From contig NZ_CP049257.1 in the NCBI RefSeq assembly GCF_011046535.1, positions 5,022,001 to 5,086,000 on the forward strand: a stretch of 64,000 nucleotides of DNA, read 5' to 3'. Below are positions 1 to 8,971 of this stretch, piece after piece (position 1 is the stretch's first letter; every line of letters starts with the position of its first letter). Both the position numbers and the translations under genes were made by a program. The DNA is from Nocardioides anomalus. GTDB lineage: Bacteria > Actinomycetota > Actinomycetes > Propionibacteriales > Nocardioidaceae. The notes under the pieces are model-generated. The model saw nothing but the letters and a program-made list of their open reading frames with translations. It made no database searches and had not been told where the DNA came from.

Positions 1-1227
1 GACCTGCTGATGCGGGCCTTCGCACTGATGCACGAGCGGAGCGAGGAGCTGGCCCTGCTCATCAGCCTCGAGAACGGCAAGTCGCTGGCCGATGCGCGCG
101 CCGAGGTCGGCTACGCCGCCGAGTTCTTCCGCTGGTACGCCGAGGAGGGTGTCCGGCTGCGGGGGCAGGTCGGGATGGCGCCCAGCGGGGCCAACCGGCT
201 GCTGGTGACCTACCAGCCGGTCGGGATCAGCGTCCTCATCACGCCGTGGAACTTCCCGGCCGCCATGGCCACCCGCAAGATCGCGCCGGCCCTGGCCGCG
301 GGCTGCACCGCCGTGCTCAAGCCGGCCGAGGAGACCCCGCTCACCGCCCTGGCCGTGGCGGCCCTGCTGCAGGAGGCCGGGCTGCCGCCCGGCGTGGTCA
401 ACGTCGTCACCACCTCCGAGCCCGGGCCGGTGGTGGAGGCGATGCTCAGCGACCGCCGCACCCGGATGCTGTCGTTCACCGGCTCGACCGAGGTGGGTCG
501 CCTGCTGCTGCGCACGGCTGCCGACCACGTGCTCAAGTGCGCGATGGAGCTCGGCGGCAACGCGCCGTTCGTCGTCCTGGCCGACGCCGACGTCGAGGCC
601 GCGCTCGAGGGCGCCATGGTCGCCAAGATGCGCAACGGCGGCCAGGCCTGCACGGCGGCCAACCGGTTCTTCGTGGCGGCGCCCGTCCACGACGCCTTCG
701 TCGAGGGTCTCGTCGCGCGGATGTCCGCGGTGCGGGTCGGTCCGGGCACCGACGAGAGCGCCCAGTGCGGACCGCTCATCAACGCCGAGGCCGTCGCGAA
801 GGTCGACTCACTCGTGCGCGACGCGATCGCGAAGGGCGCACGGGCGGTCCTCGGGGGGCAGCCCGGCGAGGGCTGCTTCTACCCGCCGACGGTGCTGGTC
901 GACGTACCGCCGGACGCCCGGCTGCTGCACGAGGAGATCTTCGGCCCGGTCGCACCCGTGGTCCGGTTCGAGCAGGAGGAGGACGTGCTGGAGCAGGTCA
1001 ACGACACCGAGTACGGCCTCGTCAGCTACCTCTACACCGCCGACCTCGCCCGCGGCCTGCGGCTGTCGGAGGGGATCCACAGCGGCATGGTCGGCCTCAA
1101 CCGCGGGCTCGTCTCGGACCCGGCCGCGCCGTTCGGCGGCACCAAGCAGAGCGGCCTCGGCCGCGAGGGCAGCACCGAGGGGCTCCTGGAGTTCATGGAG
1201 GCCCAGTACGTCGCGACCTCGTGGTGA
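1..1227 (+). CDS. Aldehyde dehydrogenase, succinate-semialdehyde dehydrogenase-like (5' partial)
   Basis: NAD(P)-dependent oxidation of an aldehyde to its acid; the closest recognisable group is succinate-semialdehyde dehydrogenase. The frame is open from base 1, so the true start lies outside the window and roughly 50-80 N-terminal residues are missing by comparison with the usual 450-490. Visible family marks are the cofactor segment FTGSTEVGR, the general base in MELGGNAPFVV (Glu codon 547-549), the catalytic Cys in GGQACTA (Cys codon 649-651) and the C-terminal EEIFGPVAPV motif. The ABC importer starts 74 bp downstream on the same strand, so the enzyme may act on a product of the imported compound; that link is inference. 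The exact substrate cannot be read from the sequence. Confidence 0.85.
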   Translation, partial: DLLMRAFALMHERSEELALLISLENGKSLADARAEVGYAAEFFRWYAEEGVRLRGQVGMAPSGANRLLVTYQPVGISVLITPWNFPAAMATRKIAPALAAGCTAVLKPAEETPLTALAVAALLQEAGLPPGVVNVVTTSEPGPVVEAMLSDRRTRMLSFTGSTEVGRLLLRTAADHVLKCAMELGGNAPFVVLADADVEAALEGAMVAKMRNGGQACTAANRFFVAAPVHDAFVEGLVARMSAVRVGPGTDESAQCGPLINAEAVAKVDSLVRDAIAKGARAVLGGQPGEGCFYPPTVLVDVPPDARLLHEEIFGPVAPVVRFEQEEDVLEQVNDTEYGLVSYLYTADLARGLRLSEGIHSGMVGLNRGLVSDPAAPFGGTKQSGLGREGSTEGLLEFMEAQYVATSW

Positions 1228-1301
1228 GGCCCACCGGACCCACCAGCAGCACCCCTCGGGAACGTCATCAGCAGCACTTCAGCCAGGAAGCAGGAGAACA
1301 G

Positions 1302-2744
1302 ATGAGGTACGCACAGCGAGTGGGACGACGATCCCTTCTGAGCCGGCCGGTCGGCTTGGCGACGGCGGCGCTCTTGGCCGCCACCGCCCTCGCCGCCTGT
1401 GGGGGCGGCGACGACGACGGAGGTGGCGGCAGCGGGGGCGTCGCAGAGGCCAAGGGTCCCAAGGCGCCGGCGACCATCCCCGAGCTGACCGACGACCCCG
1501 TCAACCTCAGCTTCATCTGGTTCGAGTGGCCGCCCGCCCAGGCCCTGGAGGACTTCGCGAACGCGGAGTACACCAAGGAGCGGCCGAACGTGACCATCGA
1601 GGTCAACACGGTGCCCAACGCCAACTGGCACGACGCGATGTTCACCCAGTTCGCGGCCCGGCAGACCGACTTCGACATCGCCATCCTGGACTCCCAGCAC
1701 ATCGGCGAGGCGGTCACCAACGGCAACATCCTCGACCTCACCGACTTCATCAAGGAGAACATCGACACCGACGCCTACAACCCGTACCTGCTCGCCGCCT
1801 ACGGCCAGTACCCGCAGGCCGAGACCGGGCAGCGCGACGAGAACGCCAGCCTCTACGGCCTGCCCCTGCTCGGCGACACCTGGACGATGATCTACCGCAA
1901 GGACCTCATCGGCGAGGACCCGCCGAAGACCTGGGACGACATGATCGCGGCCGCCCAGAAGTGCCAGGACGAGAACCCGGGCATCAGCGGGCTCGCCTTC
2001 CACCAGTCCAACGGCTCCGACGCCGCGGCCGTCACCTACAACACGGTGAACGGCGTCTACGGCGGCAACCTGTGGGACGCCAAGGACAAGTTGATCGACG
2101 GCGTCATCAACGACGACGCCGGGCAGAAGGCCATGGACGTCCTCGTCAACCAGATGAAGCCGCTGACCGCCAAGGGCTCCGGCAACTGGTTCATCGACGA
2201 GGTCAACGCCGCCGTGGCGCAGGGCAAGGCCTGCATCGCCTTCCAGTGGATCGCGGCGAGCGGTGGGCTGCTCGACCCGGAGCAGTCGACGCTCGGCAGC
2301 ACGCGCGAGGAGATCGAGCAGAAGCTCGGCTTCGCCACCCTGCCGTCGCAGGAGACCGACCTCGTTCCTCTCGGCGGCATGGGCATGCACGTCTCGGCGT
2401 ACGCCTCCGAGGAGGACCAGGCCGAGGCGCTCAACTTCATGAAGTGGTTCGAGCAGCCCGAGATCCAGAAGAAGTGGGCTGCGGCCGGCGGGGTGCCCGC
2501 CCGCACGGACGCCCTGGAGTCGCCCGAGTTCCTCAACTCCTCACCGTTCGCCCAGGTCTACACCGACTCGGTGTCGCGGATGCGGGACATGTGGAACGTC
2601 CCGGAGTACGCCCGCCTCATCGACATCGAGAACACCAACGTGAACGCCGCGCTCAACGGCGCGAAGGACCCGAAGGACGCTCTCGACGACATCGCCCAGG
2701 AGCAGCAGGACGTGCTGGACTCCAGCGGCGGCAGCGGGCTGTGA
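1302..2744 (+). CDS. ABC transporter solute-binding lipoprotein (sugar/polyol type)
   Basis: Captures a solute outside the membrane and delivers it to the two permeases that follow. It has 480 residues. The N-terminus is a lipoprotein signal: Arg-rich start, hydrophobic core and lipobox LAAC with Cys33, followed by a Gly/Asp-rich linker typical of actinobacterial lipoproteins. The body resembles family 1 extracellular binding proteins, and its long insert and size fit carbohydrate or polyol binders. ATG 1302 was chosen because AGGAGA lies about 5 nt upstream and because it places the signal peptide at the terminus; the same frame is open much further upstream. A binding protein with two permeases and two ATPases recalls the rhizobial glycerol importer GlpVPQST, but the substrate is unproven. 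Confidence 0.9.
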   Translation: MRYAQRVGRRSLLSRPVGLATAALLAATALAACGGGDDDGGGGSGGVAEAKGPKAPATIPELTDDPVNLSFIWFEWPPAQALEDFANAEYTKERPNVTIEVNTVPNANWHDAMFTQFAARQTDFDIAILDSQHIGEAVTNGNILDLTDFIKENIDTDAYNPYLLAAYGQYPQAETGQRDENASLYGLPLLGDTWTMIYRKDLIGEDPPKTWDDMIAAAQKCQDENPGISGLAFHQSNGSDAAAVTYNTVNGVYGGNLWDAKDKLIDGVINDDAGQKAMDVLVNQMKPLTAKGSGNWFIDEVNAAVAQGKACIAFQWIAASGGLLDPEQSTLGSTREEIEQKLGFATLPSQETDLVPLGGMGMHVSAYASEEDQAEALNFMKWFEQPEIQKKWAAAGGVPARTDALESPEFLNSSPFAQVYTDSVSRMRDMWNVPEYARLIDIENTNVNAALNGAKDPKDALDDIAQEQQDVLDSSGGSGL

Positions 2745-2753
2745 GCTGACGCT

Positions 2754-3692
2754 GTGACGACGACGACGGACCACCCGGTGCAGGAGGCGTCCTCGACGCC
2801 TCCTGCGCCGGGGCGCACCCGGCGCCGCAGCGACCGACGACTCGCGGCGGCGTTCATCTCCCCGGCGATGCTGTTGCTGCTCGCGATGTCGGTCTTCCCG
2901 CTGCTGTGGGCGCTGTACCTGTCGTTCACCGACTACTCGGCCACCCGGGACGCGCCCGCCCACTTCGTCGGGCTCCGGAACTACGTCGACATCCTCACCT
3001 CGGACCAGGTCCACCAGCGGGCCCTGACGACGCTGCTGTACGTCGTCGGCGCGGTGACGCTGCAGACCGTCCTGGGCTTCTCCATCGCCTACCTGATCTC
3101 GCGGCGCACGCACGGCCGCGGACTGCTGACCACCTTGTTCCTGGTGCCGATGATGCTGTCACCGGTCGTGGTCGGCCTGTTCTGGCGCTTCATGCTCGAC
3201 GCCCAGTTCGGGGTGGTCAACAGCATGCTCGGCTCGCTCGGCATCGGTCAGGTGGAGTGGCTCACCGGTCAGCGGACGGCGCTGCTCTCGCTGATCGTGG
3301 TCGACACCTGGCAGTGGACGCCCTTCATCATGCTCATCGCCCTGGCCGGCCTCACCGCGGTCCCGAACTACCTGTACGAGGCGGCCTCCATCGACCGGGC
3401 GTCCGAGTGGTTCCGGTTCCGCAACATCACGCTGCCGCTGGTGTGGCCGTTGCTCCTCATCGCGGTCATGTTCCGGGCCATCGAGGCGTTCCGGTTGTTC
3501 GACCTCGTCTACATCCTCACCAGCGGAGGTCCGGGGGTGTCGACCGAGACGCTCTCGTTCCACGTCTACAAGGTGGCGTTCCTCGGCTTCAACACCGGCA
3601 CCGCCTCGGCGTACGGGATCCTCATGGTCCTCGTCGTCATCGTCCTCGCGCAGTTCTACCTGCGCTACCTCAACAAGCTGAAGGAGGGCTGA
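2754..3692 (+). CDS. ABC transporter permease, MalF/UgpA-like
   Basis: Integral-membrane half of the importer, 312 residues, with an N-terminal cytoplasmic tail of about 25 residues and six predicted hydrophobic segments. The cytoplasmic EAA loop that docks the ATPase is visible as YEAASIDRASEWFRF followed by ITLPLVWP. The GTG start sits 9 nt after the binding-protein stop, and the stop overlaps the next start in TGATG, so the permeases are probably translationally coupled. The family is binding-protein-dependent transport inner-membrane component. Confidence 0.9.
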   Translation: MTTTTDHPVQEASSTPPAPGRTRRRSDRRLAAAFISPAMLLLLAMSVFPLLWALYLSFTDYSATRDAPAHFVGLRNYVDILTSDQVHQRALTTLLYVVGAVTLQTVLGFSIAYLISRRTHGRGLLTTLFLVPMMLSPVVVGLFWRFMLDAQFGVVNSMLGSLGIGQVEWLTGQRTALLSLIVVDTWQWTPFIMLIALAGLTAVPNYLYEAASIDRASEWFRFRNITLPLVWPLLLIAVMFRAIEAFRLFDLVYILTSGGPGVSTETLSFHVYKVAFLGFNTGTASAYGILMVLVVIVLAQFYLRYLNKLKEG

Positions 3693-4600
3693 TGGCGATC
3701 TCGGTCGACGAGGCCGTGCCCGCCGGTCCCGTCCCGGACGACCAGCCACGCGTGCGCCGCGGTGGGAGCGCCCGCTCCGTCGTGGAGGTCGTGCTCCTGA
3801 CGGCCCTCGCCGTGGCCATGCTCTTCCCGGTCCTGTGGATCCTGGAGACGTCGATCAAGGAGAACCGGGACGTCTACGCCGTGCCCGCGAAGTTCTTCCG
3901 CTTCGACGTCACCCTGGACCACTTCAAGGACGTCTTCGTGGGCCGGGGCGGCGGTCGCTCGGACCTCTCGACGTCGTTCCTCAACTCGGTGGTCGTGGCG
4001 GGGGTGTCGACCCTGCTCGCCACCCTGCTCGGCGTACCGGCCGCCTGGGCCTTCTCCCGGTTCGCGGTGCGGGCCAAGAAGGACCTGCTCTTCTTCATCC
4101 TCTCGACCCGCTTCATGCCGCCGGTGGTGGTCGTGATCCCGATCTTCCTCATGTACCGCGAGGTCGGGCTCATCGACAGCAAGCTCGGCCTCATCCTCAT
4201 CTACGCCGCGTTCAACGTCCCGTTCACGATCTGGATGATGAAGGGGTTCGTCGACGAGGTGCCGTCGGAGTACGAGGACGCCGCCATGCTCGACGGCTAC
4301 ACGCGCCTGCAGGCGTTCTGGCGCGTCACCCTGCCGCTGCTCGTGCCCGGCATCGCCGCCACCGCGGTGTTCGCCCTGATCTTCTCCTGGAACGAGTTCG
4401 TGTTCGCCATCTTCCTCACCTCCAGCCAGGACGTGCGCACGGCGCCGCCCGCGATCGCCGGCCTGATCGGCGGGACCACGGTGGACTGGGGCCTCGTGGC
4501 CGCCTCCGCCGCGGTGTTCGCCCTGCCGGTGCTCGTGTTCGCCTACCTGGTCCGCAAGCACCTCGTCGCCGGTGTGACCCTCGGGGCGGTGCGTCGCTGA
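3692..4600 (+). CDS. ABC transporter permease, MalG/UgpE-like
   Basis: Second membrane subunit of the importer, 302 residues and six predicted membrane segments. The EAA-type loop reads YEDAAMLDGYTRLQAF then TLPLLVPG. The ATG overlaps the previous stop by one base (TGATG), and the TGA stop overlaps the ATG of the first ATPase in the same way. GGAGG lies 5-10 nt upstream within the previous gene. The pair with the upstream MalF-like subunit is the usual heterodimer of carbohydrate ABC importers. Confidence 0.9.
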   Translation: MAISVDEAVPAGPVPDDQPRVRRGGSARSVVEVVLLTALAVAMLFPVLWILETSIKENRDVYAVPAKFFRFDVTLDHFKDVFVGRGGGRSDLSTSFLNSVVVAGVSTLLATLLGVPAAWAFSRFAVRAKKDLLFFILSTRFMPPVVVVIPIFLMYREVGLIDSKLGLILIYAAFNVPFTIWMMKGFVDEVPSEYEDAAMLDGYTRLQAFWRVTLPLLVPGIAATAVFALIFSWNEFVFAIFLTSSQDVRTAPPAIAGLIGGTTVDWGLVAASAAVFALPVLVFAYLVRKHLVAGVTLGAVRR

Positions 4601-5667
4601 TGGCCGGCATCGAGGTGACCTCCTTGCACAAGCGCTACCCCGACGGGACCGTCGCGGTGGAGCACGTCGACCTGTCCATCGCCGACGGCGAGCTGTTCGT
4701 CATGCTGGGCCCCTCCGGCTGCGGCAAGACCACCACCCTGCGCGCCATGGCCGGCCTGGAGCGGCAGACCTCCGGCGACATCCGCATCGGCCCCACGCTG
4801 GTCAACGACCTGCCGCCGGCCGAGCGGGACATCGCGATGGTCTTCCAGTTCTACGCGCTCTACCCGCACCTGAAGACCCGCGACAACCTGGCCTTCCCGC
4901 TGCGCGCCGAGGGGCTGCCGGAGCGGGAGGTCCAGCAGCGGGTCGACGAGGCCGCGCGGATGATGCAGCTCGGTCCGCTCATGGACCGCAAGCCGCAGCG
5001 GCTGTCCGGCGGCGAGCAGCAGCGGGTCGCGCTGGCCCGGGCGCTCGTACGCCGTCCGCACGCGTTCTTGATGGACGAGCCGCTCACCAACCTCGACGCC
5101 GAGGTGCGGTCCGAGACCCGCACCGAGATCAAGCACCTGCAGGCCGAGCTGGGGACCACGATGGTCTACGTCACCCACGACCAGGTCGAGGCGATGTCGC
5201 TCGGCCACCGGATCGCGATCCTCAACAAGGGCCGGGTCGAGCAGGTCGGCACCCCGCTGGAGGTCTACGACCGGCCGGCGAGCCTGTTCTGTGCCGCCTT
5301 CATCGGCTCGCCGCCGATGAACCTCATCGAGGTCGAGGTCGTCGACGGGTCGCTGCGCGGGCCGGGTGGGCTGGTGCTCACCCCACCCGCGGGCCTCTCG
5401 CGCCAGCGTGACCTCGTGGCCGGCGTCCGGCCGGAGGCGCTCGAGGTCACGGCACCGGGCGCCGAGAGCTCGGTCCCGGCCCGGGTGGTCTCGGCCGAGG
5501 GCCTGGGGGACGAGATCATCTACGTCGTCGACCACGGCGGCGAGCGCGACCTGCGGGTCCGGATGCCCCCGACCGTCCGCTTCGCTCCGGACGCCCTGGT
5601 GGGGCTGCGCCACTCCGGGGCGACCCCACCCGTCTACGACCTCACGACCGAGGAGCTGGTGGCCTGA
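4600..5667 (+). CDS. ABC transporter ATP-binding protein, MalK/UgpC-like
   Basis: Energises the importer by ATP hydrolysis, 355 residues. The nucleotide-binding domain is complete: Walker A GPSGCGKTT (37-45), Q-loop Gln83 in MVFQFYALYP, signature LSGGEQQ (135-141), Walker B FLMDE (156-160) and switch His193 in VTHDQ. The C-terminal 100 or so residues form the regulatory TOBE-type domain of the MalK group. TGATG overlaps join it to the genes on both sides. It is the fully canonical partner of the degenerate ATPase encoded next. Confidence 0.93.
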   Translation: MAGIEVTSLHKRYPDGTVAVEHVDLSIADGELFVMLGPSGCGKTTTLRAMAGLERQTSGDIRIGPTLVNDLPPAERDIAMVFQFYALYPHLKTRDNLAFPLRAEGLPEREVQQRVDEAARMMQLGPLMDRKPQRLSGGEQQRVALARALVRRPHAFLMDEPLTNLDAEVRSETRTEIKHLQAELGTTMVYVTHDQVEAMSLGHRIAILNKGRVEQVGTPLEVYDRPASLFCAAFIGSPPMNLIEVEVVDGSLRGPGGLVLTPPAGLSRQRDLVAGVRPEALEVTAPGAESSVPARVVSAEGLGDEIIYVVDHGGERDLRVRMPPTVRFAPDALVGLRHSGATPPVYDLTTEELVA

Positions 5668-6732
5668 TGGCAACGGTGGCCGCCTACGGGCTGCGCAAGT
5701 CCTTCGGTGACGTCCAGGCCCTCGACGGCGTGACCCTGGAGGTGCCGGACGGCTCGTTCTTCGTGGTCCTGGGGCCGTCGGGAGCGGGCAAGACGACGAC
5801 ACTGCGCGCGATCGCCGGTCTCGAGGAGCTCGACGAGGGGGAGCGTGCACCTCGACGGCCGGGACGCCACGGGCGACACCCCGGCCGCCCGCGACCTGGC
5901 CATGGTGTTCCAGAGCTACGCGCTCTACCCGCGCCGCACGGCGTACGAGAACATCGCCTCGCCGCTGCGGGCCCGCCGCGCCTCGTCCAGCGACATCGCC
6001 GCGGCCGTCAACGAGGTGGCGGGGCTGCTGCACATCGAGCGGCTCCTCCGGCGCCGACCCGCGCAGATGTCGGGCGGCGAGATGCAGCGCGTCGCCCTGG
6101 CGCGCGCCCTGGTCCGCCGCCCGCGCGCGTTCCTCATGGACGAGCCGCTCACCAACCTCGACCTCAAGCTGCGCGTGGAGATGCGGACCGAGCTGACCCG
6201 CATCCACCGCAGCCTGGGCGGCACGTTCGTCTACGTGACCAACGACCAGGTCGAGGCGCTCTCCATGGCCGACCAGATCGCGGTGCTGAGGGAGGGTCAG
6301 GTCCAGCAGGTCGGGACGCCGGACGACGTGTACGAGCGGCCGGCCAACCGGTGGGTCGCGGGCTTCGTCGGCAGCCCGCAGATCAGCCTGCTCGCCTGCC
6401 GGGTGGAGGGCGAGCAGCTGGTGGGGGACCAGGGCTGGACCCTGCCCCGGCCCCGCTGGGCGACGGCCCGGGAGGGCCAGCCGCTCCTGCTCGGCCTGCG
6501 CGCCGAGGACCTCTCGGTCGAGCAGCGGGGCGAGGCCGCGCTGCCGGGCGAGCTGTACGGCCTGGAGCCGCTCGGCGACCGCACGCTGGTCGACGTCAAG
6601 GTCGGCACCGAGATGCTCAGGGTCAAGGCGCGTCCGACGGTCAGTGGCGCCCGCGGGGAGCGGCTGTCCGTCGCCGTCGACCTCGACCGGGCCCACCTCT
6701 TCGACGCCGACAGCGGGCTGGCCACCCGCTGA
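5667..6732 (+). pseudogene. Second ABC transporter ATP-binding protein, frameshifted
   Basis: A second MalK/UgpC-like ATPase read in two frames. The first runs from ATG 5667 with Walker A GPSGAGKTTT (from residue 36); the second runs to 6732 with MVFQSYALYP, MSGGEMQRVALAR, FLMDEPLTNLD and a TOBE-like tail. Removing one G from the five-G run at 5837-5841 joins them into a full-length protein of about 354 residues, reading DEG-SVHLDG across the junction. All domains survive, so this is either a recent mutation or a sequence error. The switch histidine is Asn (codon 6241-6243, VTNDQ), unlike the upstream ATPase, so it may form the non-catalytic half of an asymmetric dimer. Confidence 0.85.
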
Positions 6733-6756
6733 CCCCGACCGCGTCCGAGCCACGAC

Positions 6757-6791
6757 GAAGGCCCTCGCCGAAGAGATCGGCGAGGGCCTTC
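6757..6791. terminator. Bidirectional terminator hairpin
   Basis: A perfect 15-bp inverted repeat (arms 6757-6771 and 6777-6791, loop AGAGA) lies 24 bp past the ABC operon and 8 bp past the 3' end of the leftward tRNA-Phe. Its position between convergent units suggests it ends both transcripts. Confidence 0.75.
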
Positions 6792-6799
6792 GTTGCTCG

Positions 6800-6873
6800 T
6801 GGGCAGGGGCGGGGTCGAACCGCCGACCTTCCACTTTTCAGGCGGACGCTCGTACCAACTGAGCTACCTGCCC
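6800..6873 (-). tRNA. tRNA-Phe (GAA)
   Basis: A complete cloverleaf on the minus strand: 7-bp acceptor GGGCAGG/CCTGCCC, D stem GCTC/GAGC, anticodon loop CTGAAAA with anticodon GAA, T arm GGCGG-TTCGACC-CCGCC and discriminator A. CCA is not encoded. The terminator hairpin lies immediately downstream. Confidence 0.95.
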
Positions 6874-6919
6874 GAGCGGCGCCACCCTACCCGAGTCCGA
6901 CGACCGACTCCGAATCGCG

Positions 6920-7252
6920 TCAGGACGGGTCGATGCGCAGTGCGGAGACCAGGCCGTCGCGGACGGTGAAGCGGACCGGGCCGGTGCCGTTGAACCGCTG
7001 GGAGGTGACGGTGAGCGTGACGGTGTACTCGTCCGGGCCCGGTCCGGCGACCACGTCCTCGACCTCGAAGTGGGCGTGCACCCCGATGTTGTCGGTGCGG
7101 TCCCAGGACCGGGCGCCGTCGTGGCCAGTGAACTCGCGTCCCCAGTCGTTGATGGTCGCGTCGTCGGTGAACGCCGCCACGAAGGCCTCCGTGTCCCCGG
7201 CGTTGGTCGCGTCCACGACCGCCCGGATCGGGGCGGGGAGCTGCTCAGTCAT
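6920..7252 (-). CDS. SnoaL-like/NTF2-fold small protein
   Basis: A 110-residue protein with the cone-shaped NTF2/SnoaL pattern: N-terminal helix IRAVVDATNAGDTEAFVAAF, then DDATINDWGREFTGHDGARSW and four beta strands. Members range from polyketide cyclases to binding proteins of unknown ligand, so no reaction is assigned. The ATG lies within the last codons of the upstream regulator (8-nt overlap), so the two are co-transcribed and probably coupled. Confidence 0.8.
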   Translation of the reverse strand: MTEQLPAPIRAVVDATNAGDTEAFVAAFTDDATINDWGREFTGHDGARSWDRTDNIGVHAHFEVEDVVAGPGPDEYTVTLTVTSQRFNGTGPVRFTVRDGLVSALRIDPS

Positions 7253-8105
7253 GAGCGGAGCCTGACACGGGCTCGAGGTCCTGGGCTCCGACGACCGAGA
7301 GGAGCTCGAACTTCTCCACGGTCTCGGTGCCCGCCACCGGGGTGAACCACAGGAGCCGCTGGGTGGAGTCCTCGCTCTCGAGGTTGAGGCAGTTGACCTC
7401 GAGCTCGCCGAGGGTCGGGTGGAGCAGGACCTTCTGGTCGTGCCGGCGTACGGCGACGTCCTGGCGCTCCCACAGTGCGGCGAACTCCGCGCTCCGCGTG
7501 GTGAGGCGGTCGACCAGCTCCCGCACGTCGGCGTCGTGGCCGCGCCGGCCGACCACGGAGCGCACGTCGGACACCAGCGCGTGGGCCTGGCGCTCACGCT
7601 GGTCGGGCCGGTAGCGCTCGCGCACGCTCGGGTCGGTGAACCACTCGTGCACGAAGCTCGCCTCGACCCAGCGCCGCGGCGACGGCTCGCCGAGCAGCGC
7701 CCGGGCCATCCGGTTCTGGACGAGGGTGATGTGCAGGTCCGTGATGACCCGGGCCGGTGTGTCCGGCAGCCGGTCGAGGAGGTCGAGCATGCCGGGGTGG
7801 ACGTGTGCGGTGGCCCCGCTGCGGGGCGGCAGCGGTCGTCCGGCCAGGTGGTGGAGGTGGTCGCGCTCGTCGCTGTTGAGGCGCAGGGCGCGGGCGAGCG
7901 CGGCGACCATCTGCTCGCTCGGCTGAGCGCCGCGGCCCTGCTCGAGCTCGACGTAGTAGTCCACCGAAGCACCCGCCAGCACCGCGACCTCGTCGCGGCG
8001 CAGCCCGGGCACCCGACGCCGCGGACCCGCGGGCAGGCCGACGTCCTGCGGGCGGATCCGGTCGCGCCGCGACTTGAGGAAGGCGCCGAGGTCGACGAGG
8101 TCCAT
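7245..8105 (-). CDS. Helix-turn-helix regulator with MmyB-like ligand domain
   Basis: A predicted DNA-binding repressor of 286 residues. An XRE-type helix-turn-helix occupies roughly residues 10-75 (LKSRRDRIRPQDVG, LRRDEVAVLAGASVDYYVELE), followed by a long domain of the MmyB ligand-sensing type. This architecture commonly sits divergent to an SDR oxidoreductase in actinobacteria, as here. A -10-like CACACT lies 6 nt upstream of ATG 8105, suggesting a leaderless transcript. A perfect palindrome at 8138-8158 falls where its -35 region would be, which fits autoregulation. The effector is unknown. Confidence 0.88.
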   Translation of the reverse strand: MDLVDLGAFLKSRRDRIRPQDVGLPAGPRRRVPGLRRDEVAVLAGASVDYYVELEQGRGAQPSEQMVAALARALRLNSDERDHLHHLAGRPLPPRSGATAHVHPGMLDLLDRLPDTPARVITDLHITLVQNRMARALLGEPSPRRWVEASFVHEWFTDPSVRERYRPDQRERQAHALVSDVRSVVGRRGHDADVRELVDRLTTRSAEFAALWERQDVAVRRHDQKVLLHPTLGELEVNCLNLESEDSTQRLLWFTPVAGTETVEKFELLSVVGAQDLEPVSGSAHD

Positions 8106-8137
8106 GCCCTCAGTGTGCTCGCTCCGCGGCCCCCGAG

Positions 8138-8158
8138 CCTGGGGTCGCCGACCCCAGG
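8138..8158. promoter_or_regulatory. Putative operator palindrome
   Basis: Perfect inverted repeat CCTGGGGTC-GCC-GACCCCAGG lying between the divergent MmyB-like regulator (start 8105) and the SDR gene (start 8206). It overlaps the expected -35 zone of the regulator promoter. A role as the regulator's own binding site is inferred from position and symmetry. Confidence 0.6.
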
Positions 8159-8205
8159 GTGAGCGGCGCCTTCCTCGCGCCGTCGTACCGCGGCAGCCTC
8201 GAGGC

Positions 8206-8940
8206 ATGGACAGCACACGCACCGCCATCGTCACCGGCGGCTCGCGCGGCATCGGCCGCGCGACCGCCCTGCGCCTGGGCCGCGACGGGTACGCCGTCGT
8301 GGTCGGGTACGCCGGCAACCGGGCCCTCGCCGAGGAGGTCGTCGCCGAGGTCGAGGCCGCCGGCGGCCACGCCCTCGCCGCCGGCGGCGACCTGGCCGAC
8401 CCCGCCGTCGCGCAGCACCTGTTCGACGTCGCCGAGGAGGCCTTCGGCGGCGCGGACCTCCTCGTCCACGCGGCCGGCCAGATGGTCCTCGCGCCCGTCG
8501 CCGAGCTCGACCTCGACGACCTGGACCGCACCTTCCAGGTCAACGTCCGCTCGACGTTCGCCCTCGCCCAGCAGGGCGTGCGCCGCCTGCGCTCCGGCGG
8601 CTCGATGGTGCTGTTCTCGACCTCGGTCGTCGGCCTGGCCTTCCCGACGTACGGCGCCTACGTGGCCAGCAAGGGCGCCGTCGAGGCCCTCACCCCGATC
8701 CTGGCCAAGGAGCTGCGCGGTCGCGACGTCACCGTCAACACCGTCGCCCCCGGCCCCACCGCCACCGACCTGTTCCTCGACGGCAAGACCGACGAGCAGG
8801 TCCAGCAGCTGGCCCAGCAGCCGCCGCTGCAGCGCCTCGGCCAGCCCGAGGACATCGCCCGCGTCGTCGCCTTCCTCGCCGGCCCCGAGGGCCACTGGGT
8901 CAACGGCCAGACCCTGCGGGCCAACGGCGGCCTCGTCTAG
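8206..8940 (+). CDS. SDR family oxidoreductase
   Basis: A classical short-chain dehydrogenase/reductase of 244 residues, probably NADP(H)-dependent. Seen are the dinucleotide motif TGGSRGIG (10-17), the HAAG motif at 88-91, the catalytic YxxxK as Tyr152 and Lys156, and the C-terminal VNGQTLRANGG that closes the fold. Substrate is unknown; the group includes ketoreductases and alcohol dehydrogenases. ATG 8206 is preceded by GAGG. It is divergent from the MmyB-like regulator with an operator-like palindrome between them, and a tautomerase follows after 31 bp, so this is probably a small inducible detoxification or catabolic operon. Confidence 0.9.
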   Translation: MDSTRTAIVTGGSRGIGRATALRLGRDGYAVVVGYAGNRALAEEVVAEVEAAGGHALAAGGDLADPAVAQHLFDVAEEAFGGADLLVHAAGQMVLAPVAELDLDDLDRTFQVNVRSTFALAQQGVRRLRSGGSMVLFSTSVVGLAFPTYGAYVASKGAVEALTPILAKELRGRDVTVNTVAPGPTATDLFLDGKTDEQVQQLAQQPPLQRLGQPEDIARVVAFLAGPEGHWVNGQTLRANGGLV

Positions 8941-8971
8941 TCAACGCCTCACCCACCGAAGGAGAACCGTC

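Noticed and set aside
1032..2390. Long minus-strand open frame
   Set aside because: It lies opposite two well-supported genes and its translation is a His/Val/Asp-rich shadow typical of high-GC DNA, with no motif.
246..2744. Very long open frame covering the aldehyde dehydrogenase and the binding protein
   Set aside because: The first 1,050 bases are an Arg/Gly-rich shadow of the dehydrogenase; only the part from ATG 1302 has a signal peptide and family motifs.
4543..6834. 763-codon minus-strand frame opposite the ABC ATPases
   Set aside because: Composition mirrors the plus-strand genes and no domain is visible.
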